Below are positions 7,259-17,251 of a DNA stretch of 41,380 nucleotides, one piece after another. Location of the stretch: IMG/VR virus record IMGVR_UViG_3300031974_002706, positions 1 through 41,380 of that record; one strand, given 5' to 3'. The stretch is from a virus. Both the position numbers and the translations under genes were made by a program. The notes under the pieces were generated by a model. The model was not told the DNA's origin, searched no databases, and worked only from the letters and a program-made list of their open reading frames with translations. Numbering within the stretch: position 1 is the first letter of the stretch; each line of letters begins with the position of its first letter.

Positions 7259-10200
7259 ATGCCAAAAAGAGTAATTAATATCGGTGTTGAAGGAAATGAC
7301 GCAACGGGTGATAGTATCCGCGATGCGTTTAGTAAAACTAACGAAAACTTTTCAGAACTTTATGCTGTATTTGGACAAGGCGGAACAATTCGTTTTACAG
7401 CACTTTCAGATACACCAGATGATTTAGGCTCAAACAAGATACCTGTATCAAACGATAGTGGATCTGAACTACTAATGAAAAATGTAGTTGGAGGTCCAGG
7501 TATACTTATAGACAACACTGATCCTGATCAACTTGTAATTACAAACAGTGGTGGTAAGATTAATTCAGATTTACAACCACAACTTGGTGGCTTCCTTGAC
7601 GGAACATCAAACTATACACTTGGTAATATTGGTCCTATCAATGACGCTTCAGCAACAGCATTTAACACTACCCACGGAACAAGTATTCAAGTTGGAGACC
7701 TTGTTGCAGATAAAAAATATAACGATGTAAGTTATCAAAAAAGATTTACTGCAAATAGAATGAGATCAGAACCAGTTGATGGTTCAGAATATACATTATT
7801 AATTGGTAGTTTTATCAATAACAATTTGATTATCGCCGGTCATGGATACGATCATAATATCAACGGTACACCTTTTAGATATGAAGTATCTGGAGGTTCA
7901 GCCGCGGCAGAACTTAATGACAATCAAGTTTATTATGTAAGATATGTAAATGCTAACCAATTAAGTTTACACAACACACCAGCAGACGCTATTGCAAATA
8001 CAGGAAAAATTTCAGCGAACCAAGGTGCCGCAGGGAATCCAGGTGGAACACACACATTAGTTGATAACGATTATAACAGTGGATTGTATGGATCATATCT
8101 AAGCACAGAAGCAATGCCACGAAGTGCTACTGTACGTAGACAAGGTGATGATATGGAAGGTCCTTTGTACCTACATGATCATCCAGGTAACTTAGCCGGC
8201 AGTGGTACACCAAACGATATCGATGATTTACAAGCGGCTACAAAATTTTATGTTGACAATTCAAGTTTTACAAGTATTGTTGACTTGTATGTCAGAACAA
8301 ATGGTGATGACGAACAAAGATTTTCACCAGTAGGTAAAGAAGGACGTTCATTACAATTTGCATACAAAACAATTGGTAAGGCTTGTGAAAAGGCAGAAGA
8401 ATTAATTTTAACTGCACCTTTAGAACCAGGTGCTTATGTACAAACAGTTACATTCAATGACGGAGCAGACGATTCTGTTATTAATAGTTTAGGAATTACA
8501 TCTACTCACGTAGACGGCATTCCGGCGGCGGCATTGTTACGTGCTAACAAAAAATTTATACAAAAAGAAATTGTTGCATATATTAATCAAACCTTTCCAG
8601 ACTTTCAATATAATCAAAATATTTGCGAAAGAGATATGGGTTATATTGTTGAAGGTCTTGCAATTGATATTGAAAATGGTCTTAATGCAAACTTCCAAGC
8701 AATTCAAGTTGGTAAAAGATATTACAGTTCAGTATCTGGACAAATTGCAAGAACAACGCAATTAAGTGAAACACTTGCAGGTATTAATTATGGTAAAACA
8801 ATTATTAATATTATTTTGCAAAATGGTACAGTTACTCCGATACGAAACGATGACGGAATCACTCAAGTAATTGATGTTGCTCAAGTAGTAACTTCTACAG
8901 TAAGAAATGCTGTTCTATCTAAAATTGATATTTCAACAAATATTATTGAAAATGGTTTAGGCACTCTTGATACAACTACACTAATTGAAGGTTCAACTAT
9001 TACACTTACTGTTTCAAATGGTGGTCAAGGTTATGTTGACCAAGGTGCTCCAAACAATGTAGATATTTTACCTGGTAAAATTTTAAGAGGTAAAACATCT
9101 GGTGCATTAGGAAGAATTGTAAAATACACAAGAGGTGCAAACGAAGATCAAATTAGAGTATTCTTAATTGAACCTAAAACTTTTGTTGCTGAAGAAAGAT
9201 ATGAATACGGTAATTTTACAAACACTACACAAATTTGTATTCATGTAGAGTCAGGAATTTTCTACGAAGACTTTCCTATTAAACTTCCTGCAAACTGTTC
9301 TATTAAAGGTACGGACTTTAGACGTTGTCAAATTAGACCTAAGCAAAGAGCATCTCAGTCTAAATGGATTAATACCTACTTCTATAGAGATGCAAACTTT
9401 GATGGATTAGAATTATTACCTACACAAAATTTAAATGCTGTAGACATTCTAAATCAAAACAGAGAATTTGTTAAAGACGAAACTATTGCTTATATTACAG
9501 ATCAAGTAGCAAATGCAACACCTGGATCAATTTGGGAAAACTTTACATATAACGAAGCCAAATGCGAAAGAGATGTAGGAATTATCTTAAATGGTATTGC
9601 ACACGATTTAAAATATAACGGTAATGCAAAAACTTATGAAAATGCCGCAAAGTATTATGTAGGAACTCAAAGTTTAATTGTTGGTCAAGAAGCACAGACC
9701 GCGGCGGCAAATACATTTACAAGAGATCTTGTATCAAATACAATTTTACCACAGGCGGCTTATACTCCGCTACAAACAGTTACTTCACAAACTACTGGAT
9801 TACCTGCCGCAGAAGCAGGAACACCTGCTACAGTTGTAACTTTAATGGATTACATTATTGATGTTATTCAAAATGGTTTAGCAAACTTACCTGACTTAGT
9901 AGATCCACGCTATGGTTATCACTATACAGTTGATCCTACTAAAGCAGTTAACCAAGGTTCAGATGGAGTTTCTAATCCAGGTAATTTCCCAGGTGCGGCT
10001 GAACTTATTCAGTTGAATAAAGATTTTATTATTGAAGAAACTATTGCATATATTAATGCAACATATCCTGCTTTAAATTATAACGAAAGTAAATGTCGCA
10101 GAGACACAGGCTTTATTGTTGACGGATTAGTTAGTGATTTAATAGACGGCGGAAGAGCAAGTTCACTTGCAAATCAAGCGGCATACTATGAAGGTGCTGT

Positions 10201-13200
10201 AGCCGGCCAAGAAGCAGAAACAACTGATGCAATTAATTATATTAAAACTATTGGTGCAGACGTATTAGCAAAAACTGCATTCAGTGCAAGTCGTCAATCA
10301 AATGTAGCACAAAATACTACGGCAAGTGCAGTTGCAGAAGCAAATGCTCAAACAAACCACGATGCATTAATTGATTGTGTTAAGTTTGCTTTTGATTCAA
10401 ATTATAATCCTCCGAAAAGAAATGATCAAATCGATGTGTTTATGATGAATGATTCTAACAGAATTATGAACGTAACAATGCAAGGTCATGGTGGATTTGC
10501 TCAAGTACTTGATCCAGAAGGACAAATTCTAATTAAATCTCCTTATGTACAGGTTTGTGGATCATTTAGTAGATCACAAAACAAACAAGTATTTGCGGGT
10601 GGTATGTATATTGATAACTTTACTTCTAACTTAACAATGACAGTTATAAGCAAAGATGATCCATTTACACTTAACGTATCAAGTGGTGTTGGAAGTGGTC
10701 TGAGACAAAGACGACCAGAAACACCATGTCCTTTCTATATTCAAGGTATACGTTATCAAGTTGATGCTGTTACAAACTATGACCAAGCGGCAGGTACTGC
10801 AACACTATTCCTAAACCCAACATCAGGTGAAGGAAACGGATTTACTTTTGCAGACTTTACAGACATTGTATTACAGTCCGCTGGTAATACTTCAATGTTG
10901 GCAAACGACTATACACAGGTTAACGATTTAGGTTATGGTATTGTTGTTAACAACGGCGCACTAACAGAACAAGTTTCAACATTTACATATTACTGTCATG
11001 CGGCATATATGGCAAACAATGGTTCACAGATTAGATCACTAAACGGTTCTAACTCAAATGGTAACTATGGTTTAGTTGCGGCAGGCTCAGATCCAAATGA
11101 AGTTATTGACCAGATTACACTTGTTGAAAAAATGGTACAGAACGCTCGTGTTTATGACGATGGTATTTCTATACTCAACGAAGCAGGAAAAAATATTGTT
11201 TATGTTTACGATGTAGATTACATTCCAACTAATATTTCAGAACTTGAAATCAATCATGGCGGAGCAATTGGTATTGTAAGATATGAAATAGCAAGTATCC
11301 AAACAACTTCAGAGACGCCGGTAGCAGGTGCTTCAAGAAATGGTAACATCTACAAATTAAACATTTCGGGTAATGAAGGTTTAGCGGCGGCCTTAACAAA
11401 TAATCAAAAGGTTACAATTAGACAACTTCAAAACTTTGTATTTGACGATTTGAAAAATATTGCAGTTATTAGACCATCAACTGCTATTGTATTTGACGAA
11501 CAAGACGATTACACATATAGAACTATTTCATTCAACGGCACTGATGCTGTAGGTCAAGCATTACCAGGTGCTAATCAACAGTTAGTTACATTTGATGCAA
11601 ACTATGATTACATTAGATTAATTGTAGATCAATCTGGAGTATCAGATACAACTTATGCTCCAAGTGGTACACAAGGTGCTACACAAGGAGATACTGTAAT
11701 TGCTGTAACTACGCTTACAGAAGAAAGTGAAATTAATCGACTTAACAACGGCGATATGTTGTTTGGTTGGGACGGTAAGGTTCATAGAATTTTAAGTTAC
11801 TCACAAAAACCAACGTATGGTATTATTACTATTGAAGATGTTAACGATATCAACGATGCGGCATTAGGCGATAGTATTGTTGCTTCTGGATTAAACAGTC
11901 CTGTAGCAAGTGCTAATGCAATTACTTTACGTGTTGGATTAGATGGTGGAGAAAACGCAGGACTAACTGTTAACATTTCAGTATGTAGAGCGACTGGACA
12001 TGACTTTAATGATATTGGATCAGGAGGATTTAATACTTCTAACTATCCAAGTAAGATTTTTGGAGCACCACAAGAGCCAGTACAAGCAAACGAAGTTCAA
12101 GAACGTGAAAAAGGTAGAGTGTTCTATGTTAGTACAGACCAAGATGGTTTCTTCCGTGTTGGTAGATTCTTTACAGTTGACCAAGGTACTGGTCGAGTAA
12201 CATTCGCGGCAAGTATTGCATTAAGTAACTTGGACGGTATTGGATTCAAACGTGGTGTTGTTATTACTGAATTCTCAAGTGATGACGGTATGACAGATAA
12301 TGCTGTTGACTCAGTACCAACTGAATCAGCAGTGCGTGGTTATGTAAACAGACGTTTACACATTGATGAAAATTCACAATTAGTTACAAATCCAATTGGC
12401 GCAGGCTTCCTTGCATTAGACGGTGCTACATCACCAAGTTCAAATATTAGTTGGGCAAACTATAATATTACAGCATTAGGTGATCCTGGTTCAGACTTTG
12501 ATGCAACAAATAAACGTTATGTTGATGGTCGAACACCATTTGGTGAATCATTAATGTATGGCACAGGTACTAATGGTACAAGAAATGCAAATGATATTTT
12601 AGTATGGACAGGTACCGAATGGGATACTGCTACCCCAACAGGATACTTTGAGTTCACATATAATGCCGTAGACAAAACAGTTGCAACAGGTATTACAGAC
12701 GGTAGTATTGTTAACGCAGATGTAAATGCCGCGGCTCAGATTGCACAAAGTAAATTAAATATGCAGGCCGCAGGTGTAAGAGCAACTGCCGCTGGTATTA
12801 CACAAGGTAACTTAGGTCTTGCTGTATTTGATAGTGTAGTATTCAGCAGTAACAATGGCTTTATTAGCATTGACGATGGTCAACTACCAATTGAAAAATT
12901 AGCAAATATTCCAGATGATACTGTAATAGGTAGAGCACAAGGAGACAGTGCATCAGGTGATGTAAGTGCTATTCCGTTTTCAACTATTGTTAACTCGGGC
13001 GGTACATTTACAACTATTGGTTCTCCTAACGCTATTGTTAAAACACATACAGATGGTTCAATTAACGTTCAAGCATTAGAAATAGACAGTGCAAGAATTA
13101 TTGATACATCGGGTACAACTGTAAACTTTACAAACCCTGGTACAACACTATTCCTAAGTTCACAAACCACAGGTGGCGGTGTTACTAATAACTCAATGAC

Positions 13201-13924
13201 TGGTAACTTAAATATCGGAAATGCAAAATCTGCAGAAAGTACATTCCAAACAAACAGTGCATTGGCTGGTGAAAACTATATGGCCGCTGACTGGACTTAT
13301 ACTTCATTTATTGAAGCGCCAGGCGAAGGTGATACAAACTCAACTGGTATTGGTATTGGTGCAAATAACGGATTTACATCAGCAGATCAAATTGGTTTAA
13401 TTACTGGCGGTACTGCAAGACTTGTAGTAACAGACACAGCAACTATTCCAGGTGAAACAGATGTGTACGATTTAGGTAGCACAACAAAACGTTATAATAA
13501 TGTTTATGCTATTTCGACAAGTGCTCAGGCAAACACAGCACTATACGCTGACTTAGCAGAAAATTATCTTGCAGATGCTACATATGAAACAGGTAGCGTT
13601 TTAATATTTGGTGGTGAACAAGAAGTTACTGTTACACAACTGAAAGACGATACAAGAGTAGCAGGTGTTGTTTCAGAGAAACCGGGTTACTTAATGAACG
13701 CAGGTGCAGAGGGCGATTTTGTTACAGCGATTGCATTACAGGGTAGAGTACCTGTAAATGTTGTTGGTATTGTTAAGAAAGGTGACTTGTTAGTAACAGC
13801 AAGTGTTCCAGGTTATGCAATAGTAAACAATAGTGCAAAAGTTGGAACTGTAATTGGTAAAGCATTACAAGCCAAAGACGATCCCGGATACGGCACAATT
13901 GAAGCAGTGGTAGGGAGAGTGTAA
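7259..13924 (+). CDS. very large virion appendage protein (2221 residues)
   Basis: The protein opens with an N-terminal motif (RVINIGVEGNDATGDSIRDAF, then a second segment with NENFSELY) shared with the genes at 13924 and 18946. In the middle it carries three copies of a module of about 55 residues marked by IAYI, a Cys-x-RD and a GxIxxGLxxD pattern, near residues 432-482, 741-790 and 918-970. The C-terminal 150 residues include ADLAENYLAD, VAGVVSEKPGYLMNAG and ALQGRVPVNVVG, a conserved ending seen in phage fibre-type proteins and possibly an assembly or self-cleavage domain. It is likely a tail fibre or baseplate-attached structural protein. GGGG at 7249-7252 provides the ribosome-binding site. 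Confidence 0.85.
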   Translation: MPKRVINIGVEGNDATGDSIRDAFSKTNENFSELYAVFGQGGTIRFTALSDTPDDLGSNKIPVSNDSGSELLMKNVVGGPGILIDNTDPDQLVITNSGGKINSDLQPQLGGFLDGTSNYTLGNIGPINDASATAFNTTHGTSIQVGDLVADKKYNDVSYQKRFTANRMRSEPVDGSEYTLLIGSFINNNLIIAGHGYDHNINGTPFRYEVSGGSAAAELNDNQVYYVRYVNANQLSLHNTPADAIANTGKISANQGAAGNPGGTHTLVDNDYNSGLYGSYLSTEAMPRSATVRRQGDDMEGPLYLHDHPGNLAGSGTPNDIDDLQAATKFYVDNSSFTSIVDLYVRTNGDDEQRFSPVGKEGRSLQFAYKTIGKACEKAEELILTAPLEPGAYVQTVTFNDGADDSVINSLGITSTHVDGIPAAALLRANKKFIQKEIVAYINQTFPDFQYNQNICERDMGYIVEGLAIDIENGLNANFQAIQVGKRYYSSVSGQIARTTQLSETLAGINYGKTIINIILQNGTVTPIRNDDGITQVIDVAQVVTSTVRNAVLSKIDISTNIIENGLGTLDTTTLIEGSTITLTVSNGGQGYVDQGAPNNVDILPGKILRGKTSGALGRIVKYTRGANEDQIRVFLIEPKTFVAEERYEYGNFTNTTQICIHVESGIFYEDFPIKLPANCSIKGTDFRRCQIRPKQRASQSKWINTYFYRDANFDGLELLPTQNLNAVDILNQNREFVKDETIAYITDQVANATPGSIWENFTYNEAKCERDVGIILNGIAHDLKYNGNAKTYENAAKYYVGTQSLIVGQEAQTAAANTFTRDLVSNTILPQAAYTPLQTVTSQTTGLPAAEAGTPATVVTLMDYIIDVIQNGLANLPDLVDPRYGYHYTVDPTKAVNQGSDGVSNPGNFPGAAELIQLNKDFIIEETIAYINATYPALNYNESKCRRDTGFIVDGLVSDLIDGGRASSLANQAAYYEGAVAGQEAETTDAINYIKTIGADVLAKTAFSASRQSNVAQNTTASAVAEANAQTNHDALIDCVKFAFDSNYNPPKRNDQIDVFMMNDSNRIMNVTMQGHGGFAQVLDPEGQILIKSPYVQVCGSFSRSQNKQVFAGGMYIDNFTSNLTMTVISKDDPFTLNVSSGVGSGLRQRRPETPCPFYIQGIRYQVDAVTNYDQAAGTATLFLNPTSGEGNGFTFADFTDIVLQSAGNTSMLANDYTQVNDLGYGIVVNNGALTEQVSTFTYYCHAAYMANNGSQIRSLNGSNSNGNYGLVAAGSDPNEVIDQITLVEKMVQNARVYDDGISILNEAGKNIVYVYDVDYIPTNISELEINHGGAIGIVRYEIASIQTTSETPVAGASRNGNIYKLNISGNEGLAAALTNNQKVTIRQLQNFVFDDLKNIAVIRPSTAIVFDEQDDYTYRTISFNGTDAVGQALPGANQQLVTFDANYDYIRLIVDQSGVSDTTYAPSGTQGATQGDTVIAVTTLTEESEINRLNNGDMLFGWDGKVHRILSYSQKPTYGIITIEDVNDINDAALGDSIVASGLNSPVASANAITLRVGLDGGENAGLTVNISVCRATGHDFNDIGSGGFNTSNYPSKIFGAPQEPVQANEVQEREKGRVFYVSTDQDGFFRVGRFFTVDQGTGRVTFAASIALSNLDGIGFKRGVVITEFSSDDGMTDNAVDSVPTESAVRGYVNRRLHIDENSQLVTNPIGAGFLALDGATSPSSNISWANYNITALGDPGSDFDATNKRYVDGRTPFGESLMYGTGTNGTRNANDILVWTGTEWDTATPTGYFEFTYNAVDKTVATGITDGSIVNADVNAAAQIAQSKLNMQAAGVRATAAGITQGNLGLAVFDSVVFSSNNGFISIDDGQLPIEKLANIPDDTVIGRAQGDSASGDVSAIPFSTIVNSGGTFTTIGSPNAIVKTHTDGSINVQALEIDSARIIDTSGTTVNFTNPGTTLFLSSQTTGGGVTNNSMTGNLNIGNAKSAESTFQTNSALAGENYMAADWTYTSFIEAPGEGDTNSTGIGIGANNGFTSADQIGLITGGTARLVVTDTATIPGETDVYDLGSTTKRYNNVYAISTSAQANTALYADLAENYLADATYETGSVLIFGGEQEVTVTQLKDDTRVAGVVSEKPGYLMNAGAEGDFVTAIALQGRVPVNVVGIVKKGDLLVTASVPGYAIVNNSAKVGTVIGKALQAKDDPGYGTIEAVVGRV

Positions 13925-15339
13925 TGGCACAAAGAATTATAAACATTGGTTCAAGTGCAAACAAAGGAGACGGAGATCCAATCCGTACAGCATTTGGCAA
14001 AGTCAATGATAACTTTACAGAACTATACGGAAAAGTAACTGTATTAGAAGGACAAATTGTTCTTGTACAAGATGTTAAAGGCGATGTGTTTAGTAGTGAT
14101 AGTTCTAAAGCATACGATTCAGCAACTGGAACATTTTACGGAAAGTTTGTTGGTGATCTAAAAGGTACTATTGCCGCTGATGATTCAACTATATTAGTTG
14201 ACAGTGTTGCAGGAAAACTTAATGCAACTGCACTTACAGGTGCTTTACCAGCAATAGATGGAAGTAATCTAACTAACCTAACTTTCCCAGCACAATCGTT
14301 TGCTTCACTAACAGGTAAGCCAACCACAGTAGCAGGTTACGGTATTACTGATGCATTAACAAGTGTACCAGCACAATCGTTTGCAAGTTTAACAGGTAAA
14401 CCAACTACAATAGCAGGTTATGGAATTACAGATGCTCAATCAACACTGGTATCAGGAACCAGCATCAAGACCATCAACGGAACTTCATTGCTTGGTTCGG
14501 GTGATGTTACTATATCAGGTGGCGGCGGTGCTGATTTATCAGCAGTCAATCAAAATTATACACCGGATACTGATAACGCATACGATTTAGGTATTGCGGC
14601 AGGCAATTTCCTAAGAACAGGTTATTTCGGAACCAGTGTGGTGATTGGTGATGATCAATTTAGTGCCGCTACACTTAGTCGTAATAGTGATGGACATTTA
14701 GTATCCAGTTCGACCATTAGCACATTCGGTCTAACATCAAGTTCATATCTGTCAATAAGTGCTGGGTTTGGTGGATTAATTTTCTGGGGGGAAGAACCAA
14801 CTGGCGGAGCCAATGGTCATAGCGGGTTCAACGGAAACGGTGAAATGGTTTGGTTTGGTGGCAACTATTCACAAAACGGTCCAACATATCAATTGGACAG
14901 AGATCAGGCAAACCTACAGATTGGTGGCGCAGTTACCAAAACAATTTCAGGTGTTACGCTGGGTGCGACAACAAGTTTAAGTTTTAGCGATCCATATTAC
15001 TTTAGTCCCAACTCAACGGTAACCATTACAGGTGTTGTGGGAACAACAGAATTAAACAATCAAACATATTTCATAAACGATTCAGGTCAATTGTTCACAG
15101 ACGCGGCACTGACAACACCACTAAACAGTTCAGCATTCACACCGTATGTGTCAGGTGGAACGGCAGTGGTTGCTCCAAGAGCAACAGCAAGTTTACCCGT
15201 GTTACACAGTGCTCCAACAACTCCTAAGAGTGGTATGATGGCAGTGGCTGATGGAACCAACTGGAACCCAACAAGCACAGGAACAGAAACAATGGTTGTT
15301 TATCTGGGCGGTGCTTGGAGAACAGTAGCAAATGCATAA
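13924..15339 (+). CDS. tail-fibre-like protein with tandem repeat
   Basis: This 471-residue protein shares the N-terminal motif (RIINIGSSANKGDGDPIRTAF, then VNDNFTELYGK) with its neighbours, probably a common attachment module. Residues about 122-175 hold two near-identical 27-residue repeats built on SFASLTGKPTT and AGYGITDA, typical of phage tail repeats. The C-terminal half is Gly/Ser/Thr-rich and ends in a LGGAWRTV-type tail. Codons from about 14450 onward become more G+C-rich, which suggests that the distal, host-contacting part was exchanged. The ATG overlaps the previous stop by one base. Confidence 0.85.
   Translation: MAQRIINIGSSANKGDGDPIRTAFGKVNDNFTELYGKVTVLEGQIVLVQDVKGDVFSSDSSKAYDSATGTFYGKFVGDLKGTIAADDSTILVDSVAGKLNATALTGALPAIDGSNLTNLTFPAQSFASLTGKPTTVAGYGITDALTSVPAQSFASLTGKPTTIAGYGITDAQSTLVSGTSIKTINGTSLLGSGDVTISGGGGADLSAVNQNYTPDTDNAYDLGIAAGNFLRTGYFGTSVVIGDDQFSAATLSRNSDGHLVSSSTISTFGLTSSSYLSISAGFGGLIFWGEEPTGGANGHSGFNGNGEMVWFGGNYSQNGPTYQLDRDQANLQIGGAVTKTISGVTLGATTSLSFSDPYYFSPNSTVTITGVVGTTELNNQTYFINDSGQLFTDAALTTPLNSSAFTPYVSGGTAVVAPRATASLPVLHSAPTTPKSGMMAVADGTNWNPTSTGTETMVVYLGGAWRTVANA
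14287..14448 (+). repeat. two tandem 81-base repeats in fibre gene
   Basis: Copies at 14287-14367 and 14368-14448 both start CCAGCACAATCGTTTGC and encode 27 residues each. They differ at scattered, mostly third-codon positions, so the amino-acid repeat is under selection while the DNA drifts. Confidence 0.85.
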
Positions 15340-15340
15340 A

Positions 15341-15348
15341 AATAAATA
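15341..15348 (+). promoter_or_regulatory. late promoter box
   Basis: AATAAATA followed by C lies two bases after the preceding stop. AGGA (15357-15360) lies between it and the ATG at 15368. Confidence 0.6.
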
Positions 15349-15367
15349 CAGTATATAGGAAAACATA

Positions 15368-17245
15368 ATGGCAGATAGAATACCACTAATAGTAGACGTA
15401 GATGACGGTAATAAGTTAAAAGAATTACCTATCGGTGATAACCTTAACTTAACTGGCTCAGGTATTGTAGGCGCTGGTAATATTGCCGCAACAAGTTTAA
15501 CAATCGCGGGAGTACCGTATAATCCTTTTAGTGGGCAGTATGCTGACTTAATAGGTACTCCAACTATTCCATCTACTACAGACGATATTGTAGAAGGTAC
15601 TAAAAAATATCTTACAGACGAACGTGTTGATGATAGAATTGCGAATTTTCTTGTTGCTGGTTTAGGTATTAATTTAACTTATAATGATAGTGCTAATACT
15701 CTTACTATTGAAGCAACTGGTGTTGGTTCAGGTGGAGGTGGTGGTGGCGCTACTGCACTCGATGGATTAACTGATGTTACTCTTACTAACCCAAGCAACA
15801 ATCAATTATTAAAATACAACGGAACTATTTGGGTAAACTCTACTATAGCATATACAGAATTAACTGGACGTCCTACTTTTGCAAATGTAGCAACATCAGG
15901 CAGTTATAACGATTTAAGTAACAAACCATCTATTCCAAATGATATCAGCGATATGGTTGATGTTGATACACAAAGTACACCACCTCAAACAGGACAAGTG
16001 TTAAAATGGGATGGTATTAAATGGTCTCCAGCAGATGATATTACTTCAGGTGGTTCAGGATTAAATGCAGATACGCTTGACGGATTTGATAGTGCATACT
16101 TTTTAGATTGGAACAATGTTACAAACAAACCTACATATGCTTTATCAGATTTAAATGATATTAGTTTATCATCATCTGCCAGTGGACAAGTTTTATACTA
16201 TGATGGTATTAGTTGGATTAACTCAACTAATCAACCAGACTTTAGCAACATACTTAATAAACCTACAACTATAGCAGGATACGGAATTACAGATTCTCCT
16301 GAAGTACTTACAGACATTGGTATTTCAGACGGCAGTGCAAATGAATTTTTAACTACTGACGGGGCTGGCTCTTTTACATTTACAGATACATTAAGCGGAG
16401 GTGTGCTTACAGCAACATCAAGTTTAAACTTTGCTGGTAGTCCAGTAACTGTCAACAATATTGATAATGATAGCACATTTACAGCAAACAGTGGAACAAG
16501 GCTTGTTACGCAAAGTGCGATTAAGGCTTATGTTGATAGTGCTGTTGTTCCGCAAAACCTTTTTGAAACTCTTAGTGCTGAAACAGGTACTACTACAGCA
16601 GACAATGCTACTGACACATTTAACTTTGTAGGTAGTGGTGGTATTAGTACAACTATTGTTGGTGACACTTTAACTATAACAAACACTGCGCCAAATGTAG
16701 ATCAAAATATTTTTAATTTAATTAATATTACAGGTGGCGTTCAAGATAGTATTAATGCAAATACTCAAACAACAGCAATTAACTTTACAGCCGGCACTGG
16801 GATTGCTATTACATCTAATAATACTACAAAAGAAATAACATTCACAGCAACTGGTGGTGGCGGTAGCGGAACACCAGGTGGTGCAGATACTCAAGTACAG
16901 TTTAACAATGCTGGTTCATTTGGTGGAGATGCTGACTTTGTTTACAATAGTACAACAAATACTTTAACTGTTGTAAATTTAGTTACATCATCAATATCAC
17001 CACCAGCAACATTAACAGGCACATATACAATTTCATCACCAACTACTATTACACTTGATCCTGTAGATGAAATTATTAATGATGCTCCTATGAAGTTAGT
17101 GAGCAAAACAGTTACAGATTTAAGTACATTAGTGTCATCGGTTGGTGCTATGGTATTTTGTACAGATGAATCAGGTGGCGCTATACCTGCTTTCTACGAT
17201 GGAACAAATTGGAGAAGAGTCAGTGACAGAGCCATTGTCTCTTAA
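15368..17245 (+). CDS. tail-fibre-like structural protein (625 residues)
   Basis: It begins MADRIPLIVDVDDGNKLKEL, then carries several degenerate copies of a tail repeat: YADLIGTPTIP, YTELTGRPTFA, YNDLSNKPSIP, WNNVTNKPTYA and FSNILNKPTTIAGYGITD. A Gly-rich linker lies near residue 120. The C-terminus ends AIPAFYDGTNWRRVSDRAIV, a closing motif common in marine phage fibre proteins. It probably forms a trimeric fibre or a fibre segment. It has its own late promoter and precedes the subtilase gene by only six bases. Confidence 0.82.
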   Translation: MADRIPLIVDVDDGNKLKELPIGDNLNLTGSGIVGAGNIAATSLTIAGVPYNPFSGQYADLIGTPTIPSTTDDIVEGTKKYLTDERVDDRIANFLVAGLGINLTYNDSANTLTIEATGVGSGGGGGGATALDGLTDVTLTNPSNNQLLKYNGTIWVNSTIAYTELTGRPTFANVATSGSYNDLSNKPSIPNDISDMVDVDTQSTPPQTGQVLKWDGIKWSPADDITSGGSGLNADTLDGFDSAYFLDWNNVTNKPTYALSDLNDISLSSSASGQVLYYDGISWINSTNQPDFSNILNKPTTIAGYGITDSPEVLTDIGISDGSANEFLTTDGAGSFTFTDTLSGGVLTATSSLNFAGSPVTVNNIDNDSTFTANSGTRLVTQSAIKAYVDSAVVPQNLFETLSAETGTTTADNATDTFNFVGSGGISTTIVGDTLTITNTAPNVDQNIFNLINITGGVQDSINANTQTTAINFTAGTGIAITSNNTTKEITFTATGGGGSGTPGGADTQVQFNNAGSFGGDADFVYNSTTNTLTVVNLVTSSISPPATLTGTYTISSPTTITLDPVDEIINDAPMKLVSKTVTDLSTLVSSVGAMVFCTDESGGAIPAFYDGTNWRRVSDRAIVS

Positions 17246-17251
17246 TGTTGA

